Part shown: one piece after another, positions 1 through 5,585 of the stretch
Layout: every line of letters starts with the position of its first letter
How positions within the stretch are numbered: position 1 is the stretch's first letter
NCBI GenBank assembly: GCA_012799755.1
Contig: JAAZKQ010000003.1
Coordinates: 1 to 5,585, forward strand
Source: Lentisphaerota bacterium
GTDB lineage: Bacteria; Verrucomicrobiota; Lentisphaeria; Oligosphaerales; Oligosphaeraceae
Direction of reading: 5' to 3'
Length of the DNA: 5,585 nucleotides
Translations under genes and position numbers: made by a program
The notes under the pieces: generated by a model
The model's database searches: none
The model's input: only the letters and a program-made list of their open reading frames with translations
What the model was told of the DNA's origin: nothing

Positions 1-1117
1 GGTAGGTCTTGAAGGCGGCTTTCACCTCGCGGTTGGGGAAATCGAGGTAGTACAGCGTCTCGCCGAGCTCGACGGATGAGCTCTTGATCGTCAGGTAGCC
101 GGTTTGCAGCAGGAGCGCCAGCGGATCAATCCGATCAATCTCGAAGGCATTGAAAGCAAAGCCCATGACCGGCTCGTTCAAGGCCCGCTCGAAGTTGAAG
201 TTCGTCTTCCGGATCACTTCCATCAGGAAGGCGGGCGTCCCCGTCGAAAACCAGTAGTTGGAAAATTCACAGCCGTTGATGAAGCATTGCGCCAGGGACA
301 CCGGATTGTACACCGTCTCCGCTTTTGCATGAAAGCGGTACCCGTCGTACCAGGCCTTGATTTCGGCGAGGAGCTGTTCGCGCGGGATGTCCAGCTTGCC
401 CACGGCGGCATCCAGGCGCCCGGCAAAGTATTTTTCGAATTCCTCCTGGGTGTAGCCGAGCATGGTGGCGTAGTCGGCATGCATTGTGATGTCGGACAGG
501 TTGTTGAGGTCGGAGAAGAGCGAGACGTGCGAGAATTTGGTGACGCCGGTGACGAACACGAAACGCTCGAGGCTTTCGCATTTCTTGATGGTGGAGTAGA
601 AGCCCTTGAGGACATCCCGGCATGCGGTGGCTTCCGGCGTCATCAGCGCGTTCAAAATCGGCTTGTCATATTCGTCAAGAAGGATGACGACAGGGGAATC
701 CGCCGCCGAAACCACATCACGAATCAAAAACTCGAAACGCATTGCATTGGACTGGCCGCGGACTGCCATCCCGAAATGATCAGCAAGGCCGGATAGTGTA
801 TCAAAAAGAAAATCCTCAAGCTCGTCGGCATTTTTCGCATCGCAATTTGCCATGTCCAGATGGATGACCGGGTATTCCTGCCAGTCGTATGCCTTGTCAT
901 GGATGGCAAGGCCCTTGAAGAGGTCTTTCTTCCCCTGGAATACCGCCTTGAGGGTGGAGACGGTCAGCGACTTGCCGAAGCGGCGCGGGCGGGACATGAA
1001 AAAAGACGCCGGCGCTTCGGAAATCATTTTCCAGATGTATTCTGTTTTATCAACATAGAGGAAATCATTGCGAATGAGTTTCTCAAATGTATATACGCTG
1101 CTGGTTAGCTTTTTCAT
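1..1117 (-). CDS. AAA-ATPase-like protein with expected C-terminal PD-(D/E)XK nuclease domain, 3' end cut off by window edge
   Basis: Translating the minus strand from the ATG at 1117 gives 372 stop-free codons running off the left edge. The protein matches the AAA-ATPase-like family (Pfam AAA-ATPase_like, PF09820). Residues 20-25 read LYVDKT. A variant Walker A, SRPRRFGKSL, lies at 42-51, and a Walker B, VVILLDEYDKP, at 143-153. GVTKFS follows at 190-195, YDGYRF at 257-262, NYWFSTGTPAFL at 287-298 and LDFPNREV at 358-365. Family members are usually about 500-580 residues and end in a DUF1703-type PD-(D/E)XK nuclease-like domain (PF08011), so that part should lie outside the window. No signal peptide or membrane segment is seen, so it should be cytoplasmic. 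The cellular role of this family is not established; mobile-element or defence-related roles are only guesses. It diverges from the GH106 gene and has its own promoter and ribosome binding site. Family assignment is firm; function is not. Confidence 0.9.
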   Translation of the reverse strand, partial: MKKLTSSVYTFEKLIRNDFLYVDKTEYIWKMISEAPASFFMSRPRRFGKSLTVSTLKAVFQGKKDLFKGLAIHDKAYDWQEYPVIHLDMANCDAKNADELEDFLFDTLSGLADHFGMAVRGQSNAMRFEFLIRDVVSAADSPVVILLDEYDKPILNALMTPEATACRDVLKGFYSTIKKCESLERFVFVTGVTKFSHVSLFSDLNNLSDITMHADYATMLGYTQEEFEKYFAGRLDAAVGKLDIPREQLLAEIKAWYDGYRFHAKAETVYNPVSLAQCFINGCEFSNYWFSTGTPAFLMEVIRKTNFNFERALNEPVMGFAFNAFEIDRIDPLALLLQTGYLTIKSSSVELGETLYYLDFPNREVKAAFKTY

Positions 1118-1125
1118 GGCTGAAT

Positions 1126-1130
1126 CCTCC
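1126..1130 (-). promoter_or_regulatory. Ribosome binding site of the AAA-ATPase-like gene
   Basis: On the minus strand GGAGG ends 8 bases before the ATG at 1117. This is a near-ideal Shine-Dalgarno sequence and spacing, and it fixes the start codon. Confidence 0.85.
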
Positions 1131-1137
1131 AAAATGT

Positions 1138-1166
1138 AAGATACTCCATCAAGTCGCGATTGTCAG
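1138..1166 (-). promoter_or_regulatory. Putative sigma-70-type promoter of the AAA-ATPase-like gene
   Basis: On the minus strand a -35 box CTGACA (1161-1166, 5 of 6 matches to TTGACA) is followed after exactly 17 bases by TATCTT (1138-1143, 4 of 6 matches to TATAAT). Transcription would begin near 1131, giving a leader of only about 14 bases that just includes the ribosome binding site. The call rests on consensus match and position only; sigma-factor consensus in this lineage is assumed to resemble the standard one. Confidence 0.5.
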
Positions 1167-1230
1167 CAGCCTCAGGCAGGTTATGACGAGTGAGTGCCTG
1201 CGTTGCGGGCATGGGTTGGGCTTTTCTCTG

Positions 1231-1258
1231 TTGTTTATGCGGCGGGCATGTCTATTTT
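1231..1258 (+). promoter_or_regulatory. Weak candidate promoter for the GH106 gene
   Basis: TTGTTT (1231-1236) and TATTTT (1253-1258) are separated by 16 bases in the otherwise GC-rich intergenic region, which would give a leader of roughly 110 bases before the ATG at 1376. The match is modest and other AT-rich choices exist nearby, for example TTTTAT two bases downstream. The rest of 1131-1375 holds no supported gene. Confidence 0.25.
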
Positions 1259-1331
1259 ATGGCTATGGAAAGCCGGGCGAAAGCGGTTACGGCCGTGGCA
1301 GCGCCAAGGTGAACAGGCTTTTTTTGGCAAC

Positions 1332-1347
1332 TCGGGCCGATGCCCGA
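1332..1347 (+). other. Small GC-rich hairpin in the probable leader of the GH106 gene
   Basis: TCGGGC (1332-1337) and GCCCGA (1342-1347) form a perfect 6-bp stem with a CGAT tetraloop, ending 28 bases before the start codon. A run of seven T (1319-1325) lies upstream of the stem rather than downstream, so it is not an intrinsic terminator on the plus strand, and no T-run follows it on the minus strand either. It could affect mRNA stability or translation, but no known riboswitch is recognised. Confidence 0.35.
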
Positions 1348-1366
1348 TAAATGGAGTTCATAACCC

Positions 1367-1372
1367 AAAGGA
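1367..1372 (+). promoter_or_regulatory. Ribosome binding site of the GH106 gene
   Basis: AAAGGA lies 3 bases before the first ATG (1376) and 6 bases before the second, adjoining ATG (1379). The spacing favours initiation at the second ATG, which would remove one methionine and change nothing else. An in-frame TAA at 1361-1363 rules out any start further upstream. Confidence 0.6.
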
Positions 1373-1375
1373 CAG

Positions 1376-4300
1376 ATGATGAAAACAAGGGCTATGCTGA
1401 CAGTGTTGGGTGTGGTTGCGCTGAGCGCCATGTCGTTCGCGGGCGATCTGGCGGCGGGCTTTCGCGAGCCGCCGCTATCCGCGTGGCCGCAAGCGTGGTG
1501 GCATTGGATGGACGGCAATATCAGCCGCGAGGGCATCAAGGCCGACCTGGAGGCCATGAAAGCCGCCGGCGTCGGTGGCGCGACGATTCTGGACATATCC
1601 GGCGGCTTGCCGCCGGGGCCGGTCGAGACCGTGTCGCCGGAGTGGTTCGCGCTGGTTCAGTACGCGCTGGAAGAGGCGGCGCGGCTGGGCATGGAGATCA
1701 GTCTGCACAACTGCCCGGGCTGGTCGTCCAGCGGCGGGCCGTGGATAACGCCGGAGCACGCTATGAAGAAACTGGTGTGGACGAGCTCGGTGGCGGCGGG
1801 CGGCCGTCGGATCAGTGAGAAGTTGCCGCAGCCAGGTGCGATCATGGGGCTTTATCGTGACATCGTGGTGCAAGCCTATCCGAGCATAGCAGGTGACGAC
1901 TTCCGTTTTGCGGCGAGCAAGCCGTCAGTGACAGCGTCTTTTGCGTCCCCCGAGGAGGCGGCGAAAATCCTGGAGCCGCGAGGCTTCTTGCAGGTGCCGC
2001 GGCCGACGGCTGAGGCGCCGCAGTACATTACCTTTGCATTCCCCGAGCCACTGACAGCGTCTACGCTGAACATTCATTTCAGCGGCAACCAATGGCATAG
2101 CTTGCGCCTGGCGCTGCTGGTATCCGACGATGGCGAGAACTTCCAGGAGCACGCTCGACCGGATATGTTGCGACCGCCGCAGGGTCAGGTGACCTTTCCG
2201 ACTTTGCGGAGTCGCTTTGTGCGAGTGCAGTTTCTGTCCATCAGTGAAGCCAGTTGCCGTGTGAGCCACATCAGTTTTTCGCCGGGCTTCCGTATTCCCA
2301 ATATCGCCGGCAAGAGCTTCGTCAGCCTGGACAGTAACCTGGCGACCGGCCCCGAGCCCGACGCGGCGTCAATTATCGTTCGCGCAGACATCATTGATCT
2401 TAGCGACAAAATGGCCGCCGACGGCACGCTCGATTGGGAGGCTCCCGCCGGGCAGTGGACCATACTGCGCTTTGGCTATACTCTCACCGGTCGGAGGAAT
2501 CACCCCACGACGCCGTCAGGGCGCGGACTGGAATGCGACAAGATGTCCAAGGCCGCCGTCAAGGTCGCCTGGGATGGCATGATGGGCAAGATCGTGGCTA
2601 CCGCCGGGCCCTTGGCCGGCAAGTCACTGGTTGGCGCCCTCATTGACAGCTATGAGGTCGGGCCACAGAATTGGACGGATAGTTTCCGGGAGGACTTTAT
2701 CAGGTTGCGGGGCTATGACCCGCTGCCTCTGCTGAGCATTGTCACCGGTCGCTATGTGGAGAGTGCCGAGTATTCCGAGCGTTTTCTGCAAGACTTCCGC
2801 CGGACCATATCCGAACTGTACGCCGAGTGTTATGCTGATTATTTTGGCGAGCTCGTGCATGGCAGCGGCATGCAATTTGCGTCCGAACCCTATGGCGGCC
2901 CCTTTGACAACCTCTTGCAGGGGCGCGCGGCGGATGTGCCCATGGGAGAATTCTGGGGCGGCAGCAACAGCACCGGCAACGCCAATCTGGCGGGCAACAT
3001 TGCCCACGTCAGTGGCCGGGTGTATGCCGGGGCGGAAAGTTTCACGGCGACGCCGCGCAATGGCCGCTGGCAGAGCCATCCGGCGTTGCACAAGGCCCAG
3101 GGCGACAACGTGTTTTCCCAAGGCGTCAATCGCTACATCTTCCACAGTTACGCACATCAGCCGTGGACGGTGAAGACGCCGGGCATGACCATGGGCCAAT
3201 GGGGCTTCCACTTCAACCGGCACAACACGCTATGGAACAACTACAGCGCCTGGCTGGACTACGTCAAACGCGCGCAGTTCATGTTGCAACAGGGGCGTTT
3301 TGTGGCTGATGCGCTCTATGTCGCCCGGGAAAATACGCCGTCGTCGGCCCACTGGTCGCCTACTTTGCCGACCGGCTATCGCGGCGACTGCTGCGATGCG
3401 CGGTCACTGATTGAGCAAGTGACGGTACGTGATGGCCGCGTGGTCTTCCCGCATGGCATGTCCTACGCGATGCTGATTGCTTCGCAGACGCAGGAGGTGT
3501 CACCGGCGTTGCTGCGGAAATTGCGGGCCTTGGCACAGGATGGCGCGGTGATTCTCTTGGGCCGGCGGCCGCAGTCACCACTGGGGCTGAGCAACTATCC
3601 CGCCGTTGATGCCGAGGTCGCTGCGTTGGTTGCGGAGCTCTGGGGTGATCTTGACGGCAAGGAGCGTAGCAGCCGGGCCTTGGGGCGTGGTCGCGTGTAT
3701 TTCGGCGTGTCGCCGCAGGTGGTGCTTGATGACTTGGCCTTGCCGCCCGATGTATCTTTTGTATTCGAAGGTCGGACAGGACGGGTGCACTCGCTGCATC
3801 GGCGTACGGATGAGGGCGAGGACATTTATTTTGTCAGCAATCAGCTGGATCGCTTTGTCGAGTTCACCGGTGTGTTCCGGGTGTCCGGGCGCTTGCCGGA
3901 GCTGTGGGATGCGGAGAAGGGCAGTATGCAGCCGGCGCCGGCCTTCAGTGAACAGGACGGATTGACGCGGGTGCCCCTGCGTCTGCAAGCGGCCGAGTCG
4001 GTTTTCGTCGTCTTCCGGCAGGCAAGACCGTCGCCGCATGTCACGGCCTACAGCTGGGCAGCTGCCGGCGGCGAGCAGATTGAGCGTCCCGAGTTGATCA
4101 TTGACAAGGCCGAGTATAATGCGATTGAGGGCCCCGGCGGCCGTGACGTCACGGAGTTGTTGCGCAGCCAGGTCAAGGATGGCTTCATCGCCTTGCAAGC
4201 GACCAACAGAAATCTTGGCGGCGATCCCACGCCCATGCGCCTCAAACAGCTCGTGGTGGAGTATCGTGTGGACGGCAAGCCGTTCAGCAAGACTATTCCT

Positions 4301-5050
4301 GAGAATGCATACTTCGAGTTGCCGGAAAGCAGCGGCGCGAAGGGACCTTTGGACTATCAAGTGGTGATGCGTGATGGCCGAAAGCAACTCCTGGCATGGG
4401 AAGCGGGCACCTATACGGAGCTGGACAACCAAGGCCGTGAAAAGAAGACCGTGGTTGCCGCTGTGCCAAAGAAGATTGTTCTTGATGGCCCGTGGGAAGT
4501 CCATTTTCCGGCTGGTCTGGGCGCGCCGGCCAGCGTTGTCTTTCCTGAATTGATGTCCTACACACAGCATGAGAATCCTGGGGTGAAATATTTTTCCGGC
4601 ACGGCGAGTTATCGCAAGACGGTGACTTTGCCGACCGGGTATGCCGGGGGCGTGGTGACGCTGGACCTGGGTGTGGTGCAGGTGATGGCCCGGGTGCTGA
4701 TCAATGGCCGGGATATGGGCATCGCCTGGCGTCCTCCCTACCGGGTGGAAATCGGCGAGGCTCTCAAGGCAGGTGAGAACAGCTTGGAGATACAGGTTAC
4801 CAACCGCTGGGTCAATCGGCTCATTGGCGATGAACAGCTGCCCGAGGACGCCGAATGGCAAAAAGAGGGCAGCATGGGCGGACGGGCCCTGAAAGCCTGG
4901 CCGCAGTGGTTCCTTGACGGCCAGCCAAGCCCCACTGGTCGCGTCGCCTTTACAACCTATAAACATTGGTACAAAGACGATCCATTACTCGACGCTGGCT
5001 TGCTGGGGCCCGTGGCGCTCTATCCGGCCGTAACTACCAGTTTGGAGTAG
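1376..5050 (+). CDS. Secreted GH106-family glycoside hydrolase, alpha-L-rhamnosidase type
   Basis: This complete 1224-residue gene resembles glycoside hydrolase family 106 (Pfam PF17132), inverting enzymes that remove alpha-L-rhamnose, for example from rhamnogalacturonans. Residues 1-22 form a signal peptide with probable cleavage after SFA and no lipobox cysteine, so the protein is exported. The catalytic barrel begins near 30 (WWHWMDGNIS at 41-50, PGWSSSGGPW at 114-123). A discoidin-like beta-sandwich follows at about 215-305 (LLVSDDGENF at 247-256), then the barrel resumes to about 630. Candidate catalytic glutamates are E427 in DSYEVG and E554 in GAESFT. Their separation of 127 is close to the 132 recalled for Glu461/Glu593 of Bacteroides thetaiotaomicron BT0986; E504 in EPYGGP is also conserved-looking. 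About 680-740 resembles the amidotransferase-like middle domain. Residues 1035-1145 form a GH2-type sugar-binding sandwich, ending in the family-typical GLLGPV at 1208-1213. A region at about 890-985 looks like an added domain. The gene stands alone. Exact substrate is unknown. Confidence 0.93.
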   Translation: MMKTRAMLTVLGVVALSAMSFAGDLAAGFREPPLSAWPQAWWHWMDGNISREGIKADLEAMKAAGVGGATILDISGGLPPGPVETVSPEWFALVQYALEEAARLGMEISLHNCPGWSSSGGPWITPEHAMKKLVWTSSVAAGGRRISEKLPQPGAIMGLYRDIVVQAYPSIAGDDFRFAASKPSVTASFASPEEAAKILEPRGFLQVPRPTAEAPQYITFAFPEPLTASTLNIHFSGNQWHSLRLALLVSDDGENFQEHARPDMLRPPQGQVTFPTLRSRFVRVQFLSISEASCRVSHISFSPGFRIPNIAGKSFVSLDSNLATGPEPDAASIIVRADIIDLSDKMAADGTLDWEAPAGQWTILRFGYTLTGRRNHPTTPSGRGLECDKMSKAAVKVAWDGMMGKIVATAGPLAGKSLVGALIDSYEVGPQNWTDSFREDFIRLRGYDPLPLLSIVTGRYVESAEYSERFLQDFRRTISELYAECYADYFGELVHGSGMQFASEPYGGPFDNLLQGRAADVPMGEFWGGSNSTGNANLAGNIAHVSGRVYAGAESFTATPRNGRWQSHPALHKAQGDNVFSQGVNRYIFHSYAHQPWTVKTPGMTMGQWGFHFNRHNTLWNNYSAWLDYVKRAQFMLQQGRFVADALYVARENTPSSAHWSPTLPTGYRGDCCDARSLIEQVTVRDGRVVFPHGMSYAMLIASQTQEVSPALLRKLRALAQDGAVILLGRRPQSPLGLSNYPAVDAEVAALVAELWGDLDGKERSSRALGRGRVYFGVSPQVVLDDLALPPDVSFVFEGRTGRVHSLHRRTDEGEDIYFVSNQLDRFVEFTGVFRVSGRLPELWDAEKGSMQPAPAFSEQDGLTRVPLRLQAAESVFVVFRQARPSPHVTAYSWAAAGGEQIERPELIIDKAEYNAIEGPGGRDVTELLRSQVKDGFIALQATNRNLGGDPTPMRLKQLVVEYRVDGKPFSKTIPENAYFELPESSGAKGPLDYQVVMRDGRKQLLAWEAGTYTELDNQGREKKTVVAAVPKKIVLDGPWEVHFPAGLGAPASVVFPELMSYTQHENPGVKYFSGTASYRKTVTLPTGYAGGVVTLDLGVVQVMARVLINGRDMGIAWRPPYRVEIGEALKAGENSLEIQVTNRWVNRLIGDEQLPEDAEWQKEGSMGGRALKAWPQWFLDGQPSPTGRVAFTTYKHWYKDDPLLDAGLLGPVALYPAVTTSLE

Positions 5051-5072
5051 GGGCGGACCTGTGTGTCTGCCC
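5051..5072 (+). terminator. Hairpin directly after the GH106 stop codon, possible terminator
   Basis: GGGCGGAC (5051-5058) pairs with GTCTGCCC (5065-5072) over 8 bp including one G-U pair, with a 6-base loop CTGTGT. The stem begins on the base after the TAG stop and could be extended by GGA/TCC across a bulge. No U-tract follows immediately; the first T-run (TTTT, 5087-5090) comes 14 bases later. It may therefore be a weak terminator, a 3'-end stabiliser, or one copy of a dispersed REP-like palindrome. Confidence 0.45.
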
Positions 5073-5145
5073 TCCGCAAGGCGTCATTTTCTTGGCATTT
5101 GAACGGCGAAAACACCGTCTGGCTGCACCAGTAAATCACGGCTGT

Positions 5146-5217
5146 TATGGACAGTATGGACTCTATGGACTTTATGGACGACAGCATCTACCGTCCACAA
5201 TGTCTACAATGTCCACC
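5146..5217. repeat. 9-bp-period repeats in inverted arrangement (4 + 3 copies)
   Basis: TATGGAC occurs four times at an exact 9-base period (5146, 5155, 5164, 5173). After a 13-base gap, GTCCACA, GTCTACA and GTCCACC follow at the same period (5193, 5202, 5211). The second block is a near reverse complement of the first. Pairing 5157-5179 with 5193-5215 gives 18 pairs of 23 positions, including one G-U, in a long imperfect hairpin. A further short inverted pair, GCTGT (5141-5145) and ACAGC (5181-5185), brackets the left block and competes with this fold. The block lies between the GH106 gene and the marR-type promoter. Its function is unknown; it could act as a terminator or insulator, a variable-number repeat, or a remnant of a mobile palindrome. 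Confidence 0.85.
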
Positions 5218-5223
5218 CTATCA

Positions 5224-5236
5224 AAGCGTGGCGCTT
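5224..5236 (+). other. Small perfect hairpin upstream of the MarR promoter
   Basis: AAGCG (5224-5228) and CGCTT (5232-5236) form a 5-bp stem with a TGG loop, 7 bases after the 9-bp repeat block. There is no adjoining T-run. It may be part of the same structured intergenic element or be chance. Confidence 0.25.
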
Positions 5237-5268
5237 CTGGGCCGGTTTTGCGCTGTGTGGCCATGTGG

Positions 5269-5296
5269 TTGCTTGGGGTGGTTCGGGATATATACT
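5269..5296 (+). promoter_or_regulatory. Putative promoter of the MarR-family gene
   Basis: TTGCTT (5269-5274) is followed after 16 bases by TATACT (5291-5296), a 5-of-6 match to the -10 consensus; the -35 box matches only in TTG. The predicted leader is about 55 bases. Many MarR proteins repress their own promoters through short inverted repeats; the only candidate seen is the short GAATAGTTC (5321-5329), which is too weak to call an operator. Confidence 0.4.
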
Positions 5297-5344
5297 ACAA
5301 GTCGTCGGTGTTGTTTCATTGAATAGTTCGAGTCTTGGGGTAAA

Positions 5345-5350
5345 GAGGAG
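5345..5350 (+). promoter_or_regulatory. Ribosome binding site of the MarR-family gene
   Basis: GAGGAG ends 8 bases before the ATG at 5359. An in-frame TAA at 5341-5343 excludes an earlier start, so this site fixes the start codon. Confidence 0.8.
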
Positions 5351-5358
5351 AGAGAACC

Positions 5359-5585
5359 ATGACATTGAAACACTTTTTTTTGATGTTGCGGCAGGTTGAC
5401 GAGGTGCTTCGTCAGTGTACGGTTGATTTTAGTGCGCAGCAACGTAATGGGAATCCCTTGTGTCGGTTGCGTGGTCGTCAAATTGCTCTGCTGCTGACTA
5501 TTGCTCGCCATGAGCCTTGTTCGTTGAGTGAGGTCATGCGCTTGCAGGGGCTGTCGGCCTCGGCGGCATCAACGGCAGTGGACAA
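5359..5585 (+). CDS. MarR-family transcriptional regulator, N-terminal part only
   Basis: The first 75 codons of an open frame run off the right edge; a typical MarR protein has about 140-160 residues, so roughly half is missing. Residues 3-19 (KHFFLMLRQVDEV within them) fit the N-terminal dimerisation helix. From about 38 the sequence RGRQIALLLTIARHEPCSL fits the start of a winged helix-turn-helix, and LSEVMRLQGLSASAASTAVD (56-75) fits the helix-turn-helix with its recognition helix. MarR proteins are cytoplasmic dimers that usually repress their own operon and nearby transporters or stress genes, often relieved by small phenolic ligands or oxidation; the ligand here cannot be told. Codons lean toward T and G at the third position (CGT, GTT, TTG), unlike the C-rich usage of the AAA-ATPase-like gene. 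Any regulated genes probably lie downstream, outside the window. Confidence 0.8.
   Translation, partial: MTLKHFFLMLRQVDEVLRQCTVDFSAQQRNGNPLCRLRGRQIALLLTIARHEPCSLSEVMRLQGLSASAASTAVD

Noticed and set aside
104..796. A 230-codon open frame on the plus strand opposite the AAA-ATPase-like gene
   Set aside because: It is also codon-aligned antisense to a well-supported family protein, has no domain, and is explained by codon bias.
1305..1325. Possible intrinsic terminator of a small RNA ending in the T7 run at 1319-1325
   Set aside because: The only stem directly before the T-run is about 3 bp (GCC/GGC) around a 10-base loop, too weak to support a terminator or an RNA gene.
1087..1379. Short plus-strand frames of 61-87 codons in the divergent intergenic region
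   Set aside because: No convincing ribosome binding site and no recognisable protein features; they overlap the probable promoter of the minus-strand gene.
1351..1818. A 155-codon plus-strand frame overlapping the start of the GH106 gene
   Set aside because: The low-complexity Arg/Gly/Ala-rich translation is typical of a shifted frame in GC-rich DNA; the GH106 frame has the signal peptide, ribosome binding site and family motifs.
3575..4966. A 463-codon open frame on the minus strand inside the GH106 gene
   Set aside because: Its codons align exactly with the sense codons, so it stays open simply because the GH106 gene avoids TTA, CTA and TCA. The translation has no recognisable domain, and the sense protein is clearly real.
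5146..5217. CRISPR-like array at the intergenic repeats
   Set aside because: The units are 7 bases at a 9-base period with no spacer-sized gaps and change orientation midway, which is incompatible with a CRISPR array.
4966..5322. A 118-codon frame across the GH106 3' end and the repeat block, giving YGLYG and STMSTMST repeats
   Set aside because: The peptide repeats simply reflect translation of the 9-bp DNA repeats. The frame starts inside GH106 in another register with no supported start and no homology.

Overview
The window reads as chromosomal DNA of a Gram-negative bacterium, most likely from the PVC group (Lentisphaerota, Kiritimatiellota or Verrucomicrobiota). This placement is an inference. 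It rests on three things: a very large secreted GH106-type glycosidase, an AAA-ATPase-like/PD-(D/E)XK family protein of a kind often found in many copies in such anaerobes, and moderately high GC with loosely spaced genes. No rRNA, tRNA, CRISPR array, insertion sequence or phage gene is visible.

Layout. Positions 1-1117 (minus strand) hold the first 372 codons of an AAA-ATPase-like protein; its C-terminal end lies beyond the left edge. It has a strong ribosome binding site and a good sigma-70-type promoter directly upstream. Positions 1118-1375 are a divergent intergenic region with that promoter, a weak candidate promoter for the rightward gene, and a small hairpin in the likely leader. Positions 1376-5050 (plus strand) encode one complete 1224-residue exported protein of the GH106 (alpha-L-rhamnosidase) type with both candidate catalytic glutamates in place. 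Positions 5051-5358 are noncoding. They hold a hairpin that begins on the base after the stop codon, a striking block of 9-bp-period repeats in inverted arrangement, and a promoter. From 5359 to the right edge runs the start of a MarR-family regulator (75 codons visible).

How the genes relate. The three genes look like separate transcription units: the first two diverge and the third has its own promoter behind a noncoding gap. The glycosidase probably acts in the periplasm or outside the cell on rhamnose-containing plant or host polysaccharides. No transporter, SusC/D pair or other sugar gene is visible beside it, so it does not sit in an obvious polysaccharide utilisation locus here. Nothing in the window ties the MarR protein to the glycosidase.

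I did not find a clearly new biological system. The most interesting noncoding signal is the inverted 9-bp repeat block at 5146-5217. The most interesting coding points are the extra C-terminal insert in the GH106 protein and the functionally uncharacterised AAA-ATPase-like protein.
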